From JBBRHH01 sp038222915 (GTDB taxonomy: Bacteria; Planctomycetota; Phycisphaerae; Tepidisphaerales; Tepidisphaeraceae), in contig JBBRHH010000067.1 of NCBI GenBank assembly GCA_038222915.1, forward strand, positions 1 through 16,077: a DNA stretch of 16,077 nucleotides, given 5' to 3'. Numbering within the stretch: the first letter of the stretch is position 1; each line of letters starts with the position of its first letter. Shown piece by piece: positions 1-7,649 of this stretch. A program made the translations under genes and the position numbers. The notes below the pieces were generated by a model, which was not told where the DNA came from, ran no database searches, and saw nothing but the letters and a program-made list of their open reading frames with translations.

Positions 1-2
1 CG

Positions 3-113
3 GGCAAGCGATGGGATCAAGACAACGCCGAGTCCATCATGGCGCTTGAAACATTGGACCAGAGCAACCTATGGGATAAGTATTGGCGAACGTGTGCGTG
101 GGAAAGCAATTAA
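3..113 (+). CDS. C-terminal end of a probable transposase (partial, ISKra4-like)
   Basis: Only the last 36 codons are in the window, and the reading frame is open through the left edge and stops at TAA 111-113. The peptide begins GKRWDQDNAESIMALE and ends with WDKYWRTC and a short tail. The pattern G-x-RW-x4-AE-x-I-x-L, then S-x2-WD-x-YW, resembles the C-terminus of ISKra4-type transposases as I remember that family. A DDE catalytic core would lie to the left of the window and cannot be checked. It could also be the end of an unrelated gene, because the visible stretch is short. The family call is recognition from a short motif, not a search result. Confidence 0.5.
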   Translation, partial: GKRWDQDNAESIMALETLDQSNLWDKYWRTCAWESN

Positions 114-115
114 CG

Positions 116-141
116 CGGCCCGGAAAAATGGTCACGCCCCC
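116..141 (+). repeat. Possible right end of an insertion sequence
   Basis: Just after the transposase-like stop codon lies GGCCCGGAAAAATGGTCACG followed by CCCCCG. Read from outside inwards on the minus strand it begins GGGGGCGTGACCATTTTT, which has the G-run start expected of an IS terminus. The partner left end is outside the window, so the inverted repeat cannot be confirmed, and the exact boundary is a guess. Confidence 0.25.
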
Positions 142-173
142 GTTCATCCTTTCGTCGCCCCGCTCGCCGAGAT

Positions 174-179
174 TACAAT
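174..179 (+). promoter_or_regulatory. Candidate -10 element of glpK (TACAAT), short or absent leader
   Basis: TACAAT matches the sigma-70 -10 consensus at 5 of 6 positions and ends six bases before the glpK ATG at 186. If used, transcription would start at or next to the start codon, giving a leaderless message. This fits the absence of a Shine-Dalgarno sequence. No good -35 is seen 16-18 bases upstream (TTCGTC at 151-156 is poor). Confidence 0.35.
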
Positions 180-185
180 CCAACG

Positions 186-1697
<1,512 letters not shown>

Positions 1698-1715
1698 AGT
1701 CAGGCGTTGCGTACG

Positions 1716-1749
1716 ATCCCGGTTCAGCCGCGCTCGCCAATTGCGGGAT
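1716..1749 (+). terminator. Possible weak terminator hairpin after glpK
   Basis: ATCCCG at 1716-1721 pairs with CGGGAT at 1744-1749. The loop is long (22 bases) and no T-run follows, so it is only a weak candidate for ending glpK transcription. Confidence 0.2.
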
Positions 1750-1791
1750 GCAAGGGTGATTTATCCAAGTGAACTTCGAAGAGTTGATTGT

Positions 1792-1826
1792 GCCATAATG
1801 ATGTCGTAGTCTGGCATGATCATGTC
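1792..1826 (+). promoter_or_regulatory. Pair of 14-bp direct repeats overlapping the regulator start, candidate autoregulatory operator
   Basis: GCCATAATGATGTC (1792-1805) and GGCATGATCATGTC (1813-1826) agree at 11 of 14 positions. Their starts are 21 bp apart, about two helical turns, so two dimers could sit on one face of the DNA. Each unit has CAT and ATG arms; the second contains the perfect palindrome CATGATCATG (1815-1824). The first unit contains CATAAT (1794-1799), a 5/6 match to a -10 element, and the second covers the start codon of the XRE regulator. Binding here would block both promoter and start. The operator role is inferred. Confidence 0.4.
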
Positions 1827-2904
1827 ACACGGATTTCGGAACCGGCTGAAGCAGGCGCGTGAAGTGCGCGGCTGGTCGCAGGGAGAGTTGGCTGAGCGGA
1901 CGGGGCTCTCGCGTACCGGTGTTGGAGCGATTGAGAATGGTCGCCTGGTTCCATCCACGGCGGCGTCGCTTGCCCTTGGGAAAGCGCTCGGATGCGCGGT
2001 TGAGGAATTGTTTTGGGTTGGTGAGCCGGGTGGTGACAAAGGTAATCTCGATCCAATCTGGGCTTGGCCAGCCTTGCGGGAACCTTGGCGTTACTGGCGG
2101 GCCAGTGTTGGAGGCCGGGAGATACTCTATCCGGTCGAGGCGACGGTGCTCGGAAGTGTTCCGCATGATGGGGTGGCTGGCGCGAGCGTCGTTGGCGCAC
2201 GGGACATTTATGCTGATGCAAAGGGCGTGAATCCGGCGCGGACGCTGGTGGTTGCCTGTTGTGATCCGGCGGCCGGGCTTCTGGCGGCAGCGCTGCGGGA
2301 GGCGGGAGTGCGGCTGATTGTGCTTACGCGGTCGAGCCGCGAGGCGCTGTTGCTCTTGAAGCGTGGGTTGGTGCATGCGGCGGGAGTGCATCTGGCTTCG
2401 GCGCAAGATGCGGATGGGAACGGGCAGATTGTTCGTTCGCAAATGGCTTTGGGGTTCCGCTTGTTGCGGGTGGCACGTTGGGAGGAGGGCGTGGCGCTGT
2501 CACCTTCGACGAAATTCAGATCGGTAGGCGGGGTGTTGCGAGCGAACTTGCGCTGGGTAGGACGGGAGGCCGGATCGGGAGCCCGTCGCTGTCTCGACGA
2601 ACTACTCGAGGGTCGCAAGATGCCCACACGGTTGGCGCACGACCACCATGGCGTGGCGGAGGCGGTGCGTTGTGGCTGGGCACAGGCGGGGATATGTCTG
2701 CGGTTGTCGGGGGAAGAAGCCGGGTTGGATTTTCTCGCCGTGCGCCAAGAGCCGTATGACCTTTGTTTTTCGACCAGCATGGAAGACGACCCGCGTTTGC
2801 AGGCGCTGGTGAATGTGGTGCGCGGGAACACTTATGGGCGGCTGCTGGCGGATCTGCCGGGATATGAGACTTCGACAACGGGACAACTTCAGTCGGTCAA
2901 TTGA
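1816..2904 (+). CDS. XRE-family regulator with C-terminal PBP-like ligand-binding domain
   Basis: This 362-residue cytoplasmic protein has an XRE/Cro helix-turn-helix at about residues 7-66, with recognition-helix region LSRTGVGAIENGRLVP. The C-terminal half (about 140-345) resembles the PBP-like domain of PF12727, found in molybdate/molybdopterin-linked proteins: VVACCDPAAGLLAAAL, GVHLAS, GWAQAGICLRLSGEEAGLDF, EPYDLCF and the final LADLPGYETSTTGQ are the hallmark stretches. The expected job is a repressor or activator that senses molybdate, tungstate or a related ligand. A TupA-like binding protein lies three genes downstream, which supports this but does not prove it. ATG 1816 or ATG 1822 could start translation; neither has a clear ribosome-binding site. 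The next gene begins 21 bases after the stop, suggesting an operon. Domain assignment is confident; the ligand is inferred. Confidence 0.88.
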   Translation: MIMSHGFRNRLKQAREVRGWSQGELAERTGLSRTGVGAIENGRLVPSTAASLALGKALGCAVEELFWVGEPGGDKGNLDPIWAWPALREPWRYWRASVGGREILYPVEATVLGSVPHDGVAGASVVGARDIYADAKGVNPARTLVVACCDPAAGLLAAALREAGVRLIVLTRSSREALLLLKRGLVHAAGVHLASAQDADGNGQIVRSQMALGFRLLRVARWEEGVALSPSTKFRSVGGVLRANLRWVGREAGSGARRCLDELLEGRKMPTRLAHDHHGVAEAVRCGWAQAGICLRLSGEEAGLDFLAVRQEPYDLCFSTSMEDDPRLQALVNVVRGNTYGRLLADLPGYETSTTGQLQSVN

Positions 2905-2911
2905 TGCGTGG

Positions 2912-2918
2912 AAAGGAG
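2912..2918 (+). promoter_or_regulatory. Ribosome-binding site that fixes the pseudopilin start
   Basis: AAAGGAG lies 7 bases before ATG 2926. An in-frame GTG at 2908 lies upstream of this motif, so the Shine-Dalgarno favours 2926 as the true start. Confidence 0.7.
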
Positions 2919-2925
2919 CGGTGCG

Positions 2926-3624
2926 ATGCAACGTAAACGACAAATGAATGTGGCCGCGTTCACGCTGGTGGAACTGCTGGTGGTGATTGGAATCATCAGC
3001 CTGCTGATGGGCATCCTGATGCCATCGTTATCCAAGGTTTCGCAGCAGGCGCGACAGATTCGATGTCAAAGTAACCTGCGCCAGTGGGCGGCGGCGGTAA
3101 TAACCTATGCGAACGATAACCAGGCTTGCCTGCCGCGCCGGGGACAGGGAATTCAGGCGACATCCAATGTTACTCGGCCTGAAGACTGGTTCAACGCCCT
3201 GCCGCCGCTGATGAATATGCCGACATATGCCACCATGGCCGCGGCGAAAACGGTTCCCAGTGCCGCCGACAATTCCCTTTGGTCTTGTCCGGAAGCAGAC
3301 AAGACGCCGACCGGGAATTTCTTCGCGTATGCGATGAACATGGGTCTGTCTCCCTGGAACGTGGCAACCCCCGACAAGCTCACCCGCGTTGGACCGACAA
3401 GCACAATGGTCTTTCTCACCGAAGGCCCCGGGCAATTTTGTTCTGTCTTCCCGAGTGCACAGGGTTATAGCCCGGTCGCCCGCCACGGCGGAAGAATCAA
3501 TATCGCGTTTCTCGACGGCCACATCTCTGCATTCCCCGGCCAGGAGGTCGGCTGCGGCATCGGCGATCCACAGCGCGATGACGTTCGATGGTCGGTTCCG
3601 AATAGCGCGTGGTCGGGCGCGTAA
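2926..3624 (+). CDS. Type II secretion/type IV pilin-like pseudopilin with H-X9-DG motif
   Basis: The 232-residue product starts with a basic leader (MQRKRQMNVA), then AFTLVELLVVIGIISLLMGI. This is a class III prepilin signal: cleavage is expected between Ala11 and Phe12, and Glu at mature position 5 (Glu16) is kept. The single hydrophobic helix spans about 12-33. Near the C-terminus His187 and Asp197-Gly198 form the H-X9-DG pattern (RHGGRINIAFLDGH) typical of planctomycete and verrucomicrobial prepilin-type proteins. Residue -1 is Ala where Gly is usual. It would be processed by a PilD-type peptidase and held in the inner membrane or built into a pseudopilus. No other secretion or pilus gene is nearby. 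It sits between a ligand-sensing regulator and a PEP-CTERM protein, 21 bases after the regulator stop. The specific partner is unknown. Confidence 0.9.
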   Translation: MQRKRQMNVAAFTLVELLVVIGIISLLMGILMPSLSKVSQQARQIRCQSNLRQWAAAVITYANDNQACLPRRGQGIQATSNVTRPEDWFNALPPLMNMPTYATMAAAKTVPSAADNSLWSCPEADKTPTGNFFAYAMNMGLSPWNVATPDKLTRVGPTSTMVFLTEGPGQFCSVFPSAQGYSPVARHGGRINIAFLDGHISAFPGQEVGCGIGDPQRDDVRWSVPNSAWSGA

Positions 3625-3664
3625 TCGTCTGTCTACTGTCCGTCCTTTGTCACCAAGCACCTGT

Positions 3665-3671
3665 AGGAGGG
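3665..3671 (+). promoter_or_regulatory. Strong ribosome-binding site of the PEP-CTERM gene
   Basis: AGGAGGG ends 4 bases before ATG 3676, an almost perfect anti-16S match. It is the strongest site in this gene cluster and suggests high translation of the surface protein. Confidence 0.6.
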
Positions 3672-3675
3672 TTGC

Positions 3676-4806
3676 ATGCTTTCGAAACTTCGTCTTGTCC
3701 GCACGGCAGCGGGTATATCCATTGGATTGGTCCCGGCGATTGCATTCGCTGACTTCACGCCCAATCGTCTCGCCGTGCTCAACGCCGACACAACCGGCGC
3801 GACTACAAACGCCGAAGCAGTGCGCGTCCAGCAGTTCTCAAAATCGGGAACCCTGCAAACGCCATCCTTCACCGTAACCCTCCCGAGCAGCGGCGGGGCT
3901 CCGCTGTTGACGATGAGCGGCGACACCACCAACAACGCCGATGGCGCACTCGATCTCTCAGGCGATGGTAAATATCTGAGCCTCGCCGGATATAACCAGC
4001 CTGCAGGAACAACCTCCGTTGCCGGGACGAGCGGCTCGCGGATTCTGGGCCGGATCGACTACGCCGGCAACGTCAACCTCACCACATCCAACAATGACAC
4101 AGGCGCGGCCGGCCTACGCACGATCGCCAGCGCCGACGGATCGCGGTTCTGGATCAGCGGGGCCGGCGGAACTGGGATGAGCACGGCAGGGGTATTCTTC
4201 GCTGCCTTGGGATCAACATCCGGAACGGCCGTCGAATCCGGTATGAATACCGGTGCCAAAGCTCTACACGTCTTTAACGGCCAGTTGTACGGCATCACCA
4301 ACATGAACTTTTTCACGTATCCGAGCCCGCCTCTTCCGACCGGTGCAGAAACTCGGACAACGATTCCAAGCTTCACCTTCAGCGGCGGTGGCGCAGACTT
4401 TTACCTTCTCAACCGCGACGCCACCGTCTCCGGCCTCGACACCCTCTATATCGTCGGTGGCGGTGGGCTGAAGAAATACTCCTTCGACGGTTCCACCTGG
4501 ACCGCTCGCGGCTCGATCGGCGGCAATTTCCTTGGCATCGCGGCGGAGGTGGATTCAACTTCCGCGGACCTTTACCTGATCGACGACACCAACACGAGCG
4601 CGAACACGCTTGTCAGCCTCTCCGACACGGCGGCTTTCAATTCAAATTTGTCGACGACTTCCATCGTCACACTCGCAACCGCGGCGGCCGGCACGGAATT
4701 TCGGAATGTCGAATTCACGCCTGTACCCGAGCCGGCGTCGATGGGCCTCCTCTTGATCGGCGCGGCCGGCACAATCGCGCGACGACGCAAAGGCAACCGC
4801 GGATGA
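3676..4806 (+). CDS. PEP-CTERM sorted, beta-propeller-like exported protein
   Basis: The 376-residue protein has an N-terminal Sec signal (about 1-25, cleavage after AIAFA) and a C-terminal PEP-CTERM tail: VPEPASMGLLLIGAAG followed by a basic cluster RRRKGNRG. That tail marks sorting by an exosortase, with surface or exopolysaccharide attachment. The body is rich in Gly, Ser and Thr with blade-like repeats such as DGKYLSLAGY, DGSRFWISGAGG, FNGQLYGITN, GLDTLYIVGGGGLKKYSFDG and SADLYLIDD. These match the propeller-like PEP-CTERM proteins of Verrucomicrobia and Planctomycetes as I recognise them. No catalytic motif is visible. The stop overlaps the next gene's start (ATGA at 4803-4806), so it is probably translationally coupled to the binding protein. 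The function of the body is unknown; binding or adhesion is inference. Confidence 0.88.
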   Translation: MLSKLRLVRTAAGISIGLVPAIAFADFTPNRLAVLNADTTGATTNAEAVRVQQFSKSGTLQTPSFTVTLPSSGGAPLLTMSGDTTNNADGALDLSGDGKYLSLAGYNQPAGTTSVAGTSGSRILGRIDYAGNVNLTTSNNDTGAAGLRTIASADGSRFWISGAGGTGMSTAGVFFAALGSTSGTAVESGMNTGAKALHVFNGQLYGITNMNFFTYPSPPLPTGAETRTTIPSFTFSGGGADFYLLNRDATVSGLDTLYIVGGGGLKKYSFDGSTWTARGSIGGNFLGIAAEVDSTSADLYLIDDTNTSANTLVSLSDTAAFNSNLSTTSIVTLATAAAGTEFRNVEFTPVPEPASMGLLLIGAAGTIARRRKGNRG

Positions 4807-5669
4807 AGCACCTCATACTCTGTTTGGCCATGATCGCCGGGTGCACGCTCATTGGCGCGCCGGCGACGCAATCGTCTGCCTCCCGACATCCAGCAGTCGT
4901 TCGCTGCGCCGTCATCGGCGGAATGAGTCAGACCGGACTCTGGACGGCCGTCGGAAAGCGCTACGAAGCGGCCACCGGCAACAAGATTGAGCTCGTCGCG
5001 ACCGGGAACAAGGAATCGATCATTCCAAGCTTCCAGCGTGGCGAATGCGACCTGATCACGATGCATGCAAGCGATGAGATCATCAACCTGGTGGCGGACG
5101 GATACGCGCTCGACGCCCAGCCCTGGGCACGCAATGACATGGTCATCGTTGGTCCAAAGGACGACCCGGCCAAGATCCACGGCATGACAGATGCGGCCGG
5201 CGCGCTCCGAAAGATCGCCGATGAAAAGGCTTGGTTTATCGTGCATTCAAGCGCCGGGGCGCAAGGCGTCCTGCACGATGTGCTGGACAGCTCCGGAATC
5301 ACGCTCGATCCTGAGCACACGCTCACTTTGTTCGAGGACCACAACAACCGCGTTCTTCGGATCACGTCGGAGAAGAATGCCTATACGCTCGTCGGCCGAA
5401 TCCCGTTCCTGACGGGAAAGCTGCCCAACAAGGATCTGATCGTGATGGTGCAGGGCGATCCACGGCTGCGAAGGCCGTTCATGGTGGCAGTTGCGAATCC
5501 CGAGCGGTTTCCGGACGCACGGGTGGATGCCGCGCGTCAGCTCGCGACATTCCTGCGGAGCCCGGAAACGCAGTCGTGGCTGGTGGAGTATGGCCGAGGG
5601 GAGTTGGACGATCGGCCATTGTTCTTCCCTGCGCGCAATGCTCAAAATCAACAGACGGAGAAAAGATGA
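4803..5669 (+). CDS. TupA/PstS-like substrate-binding lipoprotein
   Basis: This 288-residue solute-binding protein has a lipoprotein signal with lipobox IAGC (Cys14), so it should be tethered to a membrane on the outside of the cytoplasm. The fold markers follow the TupA (tungstate) type: GLWTAVGKRYEAATGNKIEL, GECDLITMHASDEI, the NDMVIVGPKDDPAKI stretch at 111-125, a Ser-rich HSSAG region at 148-152, YTLVGR at 194-199 and a C-terminal ARQLATFLRSPETQSWL. The TTTS-type oxyanion loop of classical TupA is replaced here by GGMSQTG (residues 39-45), so the ligand may differ. No permease (TupB) or ATPase (TupC) gene follows. The start overlaps the PEP-CTERM stop and the end overlaps the next small gene's start, which argues for one operon. 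Fold confident, tungstate/molybdate specificity inferred. Confidence 0.85.
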   Translation: MKHLILCLAMIAGCTLIGAPATQSSASRHPAVVRCAVIGGMSQTGLWTAVGKRYEAATGNKIELVATGNKESIIPSFQRGECDLITMHASDEIINLVADGYALDAQPWARNDMVIVGPKDDPAKIHGMTDAAGALRKIADEKAWFIVHSSAGAQGVLHDVLDSSGITLDPEHTLTLFEDHNNRVLRITSEKNAYTLVGRIPFLTGKLPNKDLIVMVQGDPRLRRPFMVAVANPERFPDARVDAARQLATFLRSPETQSWLVEYGRGELDDRPLFFPARNAQNQQTEKR

Positions 5670-5758
5670 ACAACCGCTGGCTGGCGTCCCTCCTTGGCCT
5701 CGCGGTTCTGTTTGTGGGGGACGGTTGCAAGAAGGAGCAAACGGCGCGCGGAAAGTAG
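5666..5758 (+). CDS. Very small secreted or membrane peptide (30 aa)
   Basis: The ATG overlaps the stop of the binding-protein gene (ATGA 5666-5669) and has GGAG at 5657-5660, five bases upstream, which supports translation. The 30-residue product has a hydrophobic stretch WLASLLGLAVLFVG followed by DGCKKEQTARGK. This resembles a lipoprotein signal with almost no mature part, although the residues before Cys21 (G-D-G) are not a standard lipobox. It could be a small membrane peptide, a lipid-anchored tag or the remnant of a longer lipoprotein. I do not recognise a family. Confidence 0.45.
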   Translation: MNNRWLASLLGLAVLFVGDGCKKEQTARGK

Positions 5759-5760
5759 GC

Positions 5761-5766
5761 TACAAT
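5761..5766 (+). promoter_or_regulatory. Candidate -10 element of msrB (TACAAT)
   Basis: TACAAT ends 8 bases before the ATG at 5775, implying a transcript with almost no leader. It is the same hexamer, at nearly the same distance, as in front of glpK. No convincing -35 is visible. It begins two bases after the stop of the preceding small gene, so msrB may be transcribed separately. Confidence 0.35.
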
Positions 5767-5774
5767 ACGAAGCC

Positions 5775-6404
5775 ATGACCAACCGTAAAACCGTCAATTT
5801 GATTATCTTTTCTGTGTTCTGTTCGGCGATGGCTTCGTGCAACCGAAGCAGTCGCGTGGACGTTTCGCCCTCAACTCAACCCGCCATCGCAAAGGCAGCC
5901 GATATGACGACATCCATCTCCGTGAAGGTTTTCAACGACAAAGGCGAACTGGTCGGCCTGGTTTCGAGCAACCGGGTGGTTAAGACGGATGCGGAGTGGA
6001 AAAAGTTATTGACGCCGCAGCAGTACAAAATCGCCCGGGCGAAGGGGACGGAAGCCCCCTTCTGTGGAACGCTCTTGGATAACCACAAGGAGGGCGTCTA
6101 CGCTTGCGTCTGTTGTGGCCTGCCGCTGTTTTCTTCTGACGGCAAGTTCAACTCCGGAACAGGCTGGCCGAGCTTCTTTAAGCCGGTTGCCAAAGAGAAC
6201 GTGCTCGAGCACACCGACTCCACGCTGGGAATGGATCGCACCGAGATCCTCTGCGCCCGGTGCGACTGCCACCTTGGACACGTCTTCCCCGACGGCCCGG
6301 CGCCCACACGGCTGCGATTCTGCGTAAATTCGGAGTCGCTGAAATTTACCTCGAACGGTGAACTGGCGACGTTGGCGGATCCTGCGGCTGCTGCGCCCAA
6401 GTAG
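5775..6404 (+). CDS. msrB: Lipoprotein-type peptide methionine (R)-S-oxide reductase MsrB
   Basis: MsrB reduces the R-epimer of methionine sulfoxide in proteins. The catalytic domain covers about residues 70-195. Four zinc cysteines are present: Cys111/Cys114 in YACVCCGLPLF and Cys160/Cys163 in CARCDCHLGHVFPDG. The catalytic cysteine is Cys183 in RFCVNSESLKF. GTGWPSF at 128-134 is the substrate-pocket motif. An extra Cys97 lies in TEAPFCG, where Thr or Ser is usual; it might act as a recycling cysteine (inference). The N-terminus is hydrophobic and ends in MASC (Cys22), a plausible lipobox, so the enzyme probably works outside the cytoplasm, repairing envelope proteins. Start 5775 is chosen because it gives this signal peptide; the upstream in-frame extension from 5694 overlaps the previous gene. 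No msrA is present. Confidence 0.95.
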   Translation: MTNRKTVNLIIFSVFCSAMASCNRSSRVDVSPSTQPAIAKAADMTTSISVKVFNDKGELVGLVSSNRVVKTDAEWKKLLTPQQYKIARAKGTEAPFCGTLLDNHKEGVYACVCCGLPLFSSDGKFNSGTGWPSFFKPVAKENVLEHTDSTLGMDRTEILCARCDCHLGHVFPDGPAPTRLRFCVNSESLKFTSNGELATLADPAAAAPK

Positions 6405-6412
6405 TGGGACAG

Positions 6413-6434
6413 ATAAGTAGGGCTTATTGTTTTT
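6413..6434 (+). terminator. Possible terminator between convergent msrB and metallopeptidase genes
   Basis: ATAAG (6413-6417) pairs with CTTAT (6423-6427) around a 5-base loop, followed by TGTTTTT. The stem is short and AT-rich, but the T-run in the msrB direction fits a weak intrinsic terminator. It overlaps the last codons of the minus-strand gene. Confidence 0.35.
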
Positions 6435-7509
6435 CGTTGGCCTTGCAGATCGTTTCGTGAACGAAGCGGAGTTTGTCGACGGCCGGCGGCGGGAGGACGA
6501 AGGGGTAGGCGTCGGAGAGGCCCATGCCTCGGTTGAGGCTATTGAGGGCGTAGGTGAGGGGGAACCAGTTGCCGATGATCTCGTCGAACTTTAGTTGATG
6601 GGCGGGCTGCATGGGCTGCTTTTCCATGACGGGTTCGTCTTTTCGGTCGGGGCGAAGAGAGAGGCCGCAGGCGGCGGCGGTTTCGAGGGTGTCGGTCATA
6701 TGCAGGTAGTGGGCCCAGGTTTCCGCCCAGTCTTCCCAGGGATGGACGCTGGCATAGGCGCTGACGAAGCGCTCGCCCCAATTGGGCTGGGGGCCTTTTT
6801 CGTAATGCATTTTCAAGGCGGTTTCGTAGTCAAAGGTTTCGTCGCCGAAAAGTTTTCGGAAGGGTTGAAGATCCTGAGAGCCGCGAATGAGGCGGTCCCA
6901 ATAGTAATGGCCGATCTCGTGGCGGAAGTGGCCGAGGAGTGTGCGGTAGGGTTCGTGCATGGAGATGCGGCGCTTTTCGCGTTCGAGGTCGTCGGCCTCG
7001 TCAATGTTGAGCGTGATCAGGCCTTCGTCGTGGCCGGTGAGAACGCGTGGCGCGCCGGGGGTGTCGCCCTTCAGCTCGAAGGCGAGTCCGGCGACTGGGT
7101 CTTCGATCTTGCTGCGGACGGGAAGGCCAAATTCGAGAAGGCTGTAGACGACGCGACGCTTGGCGGTTTCGAGGCGGAACCAGGCAGTTTTGTTTTGCTC
7201 GGTGCCGAGATCGGGAATGACGCGGGTGAGGCTGCAGGACACGCATAGAGCGCTGGGGTTGTCGGAGCGGAGCGCCCAGTTGCAGACATTGTGGTTCGTA
7301 TAGTTCGCGCAGAGCCGATAGGTGCGGCCTTCGGATTGCTTCAATGGGCTTGTGTAAAGTGGGCCGAGATTGTCGGTTTTGTCGGTTGGGTCGAGAGAGA
7401 CGACGAGTTTCAGATCTGGAACATAAGCGAGCTTGTGGCCGCATTTGCCGCAGACAGTGTTCTCGAAGAAGACGGCGTTGCCACAATGGTCGCAATGAAA
7501 CATTCGCAT
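6424..7509 (-). CDS. Zinc-ribbon putative metallopeptidase (Peptidase_Mx-like)
   Basis: The 361-residue product (from ATG 7509) starts with a zinc ribbon: CDHC and CGKC, residues 6-9 and 20-23. More cysteines (67, 76, 89, 92) could bind a second metal. The central HExxH motif, FRHEIGHYYWDRL, puts the zinc ligands at His197 and His201 with Glu198 as catalytic base. The downstream PWEDWAETWAHYLHM supplies a candidate third ligand, Glu262. This matches the putative zinc-binding metallopeptidase family PF15887, whose substrate is not known to me. No signal peptide is present, so it is cytoplasmic. Members usually begin right at the zinc ribbon, so ATG 7509 or 7503 is preferred over a longer TTG-initiated form from 7551; no clear ribosome-binding site helps. 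It is convergent with msrB and divergent from the amylase gene. Confidence 0.88.
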   Translation of the reverse strand: MRMFHCDHCGNAVFFENTVCGKCGHKLAYVPDLKLVVSLDPTDKTDNLGPLYTSPLKQSEGRTYRLCANYTNHNVCNWALRSDNPSALCVSCSLTRVIPDLGTEQNKTAWFRLETAKRRVVYSLLEFGLPVRSKIEDPVAGLAFELKGDTPGAPRVLTGHDEGLITLNIDEADDLEREKRRISMHEPYRTLLGHFRHEIGHYYWDRLIRGSQDLQPFRKLFGDETFDYETALKMHYEKGPQPNWGERFVSAYASVHPWEDWAETWAHYLHMTDTLETAAACGLSLRPDRKDEPVMEKQPMQPAHQLKFDEIIGNWFPLTYALNSLNRGMGLSDAYPFVLPPPAVDKLRFVHETICKANEKQ

Positions 7510-7636
7510 CGCCGCAGAATCGGCGGTAATCCGCGCGAGCACAAGTGGCAAAATATTGGTCGAATTTCCCGGGATGCTCTCCGGCCACTGGTTCGGTATG
7601 GTGCGGCCGCGATCGCGTTGACTACCCGTAGCAGAC

Positions 7637-7641
7637 AGGAG
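7637..7641 (+). promoter_or_regulatory. Ribosome-binding site of the amylase gene
   Basis: AGGAG lies 8 bases before ATG 7650, confirming that start. The 140-base region between the divergent metallopeptidase and amylase genes shows TTGACT at 7618-7623, a fair -35, but no matching -10 before the start. Confidence 0.6.
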
Positions 7642-7649
7642 CAGAGTCG

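Noticed and set aside
1825..2442. Open frame of 205 codons antisense to the XRE regulator
   Set aside because: It is Arg/Pro/His-rich and fully contained in a gene with clear HTH and PBP-like domains.
5694..5774. Upstream extension of msrB
   Set aside because: It would overlap the preceding small gene and bury the lipoprotein signal; ATG 5775 gives a sensible N-terminus.
6595..7248. Open frame of 217 codons on the plus strand inside the metallopeptidase gene
   Set aside because: It mirrors the minus-strand gene that has zinc-ribbon and HExxH motifs; the plus-strand product is a low-complexity Gly/Val/Phe-rich sequence with no domain.
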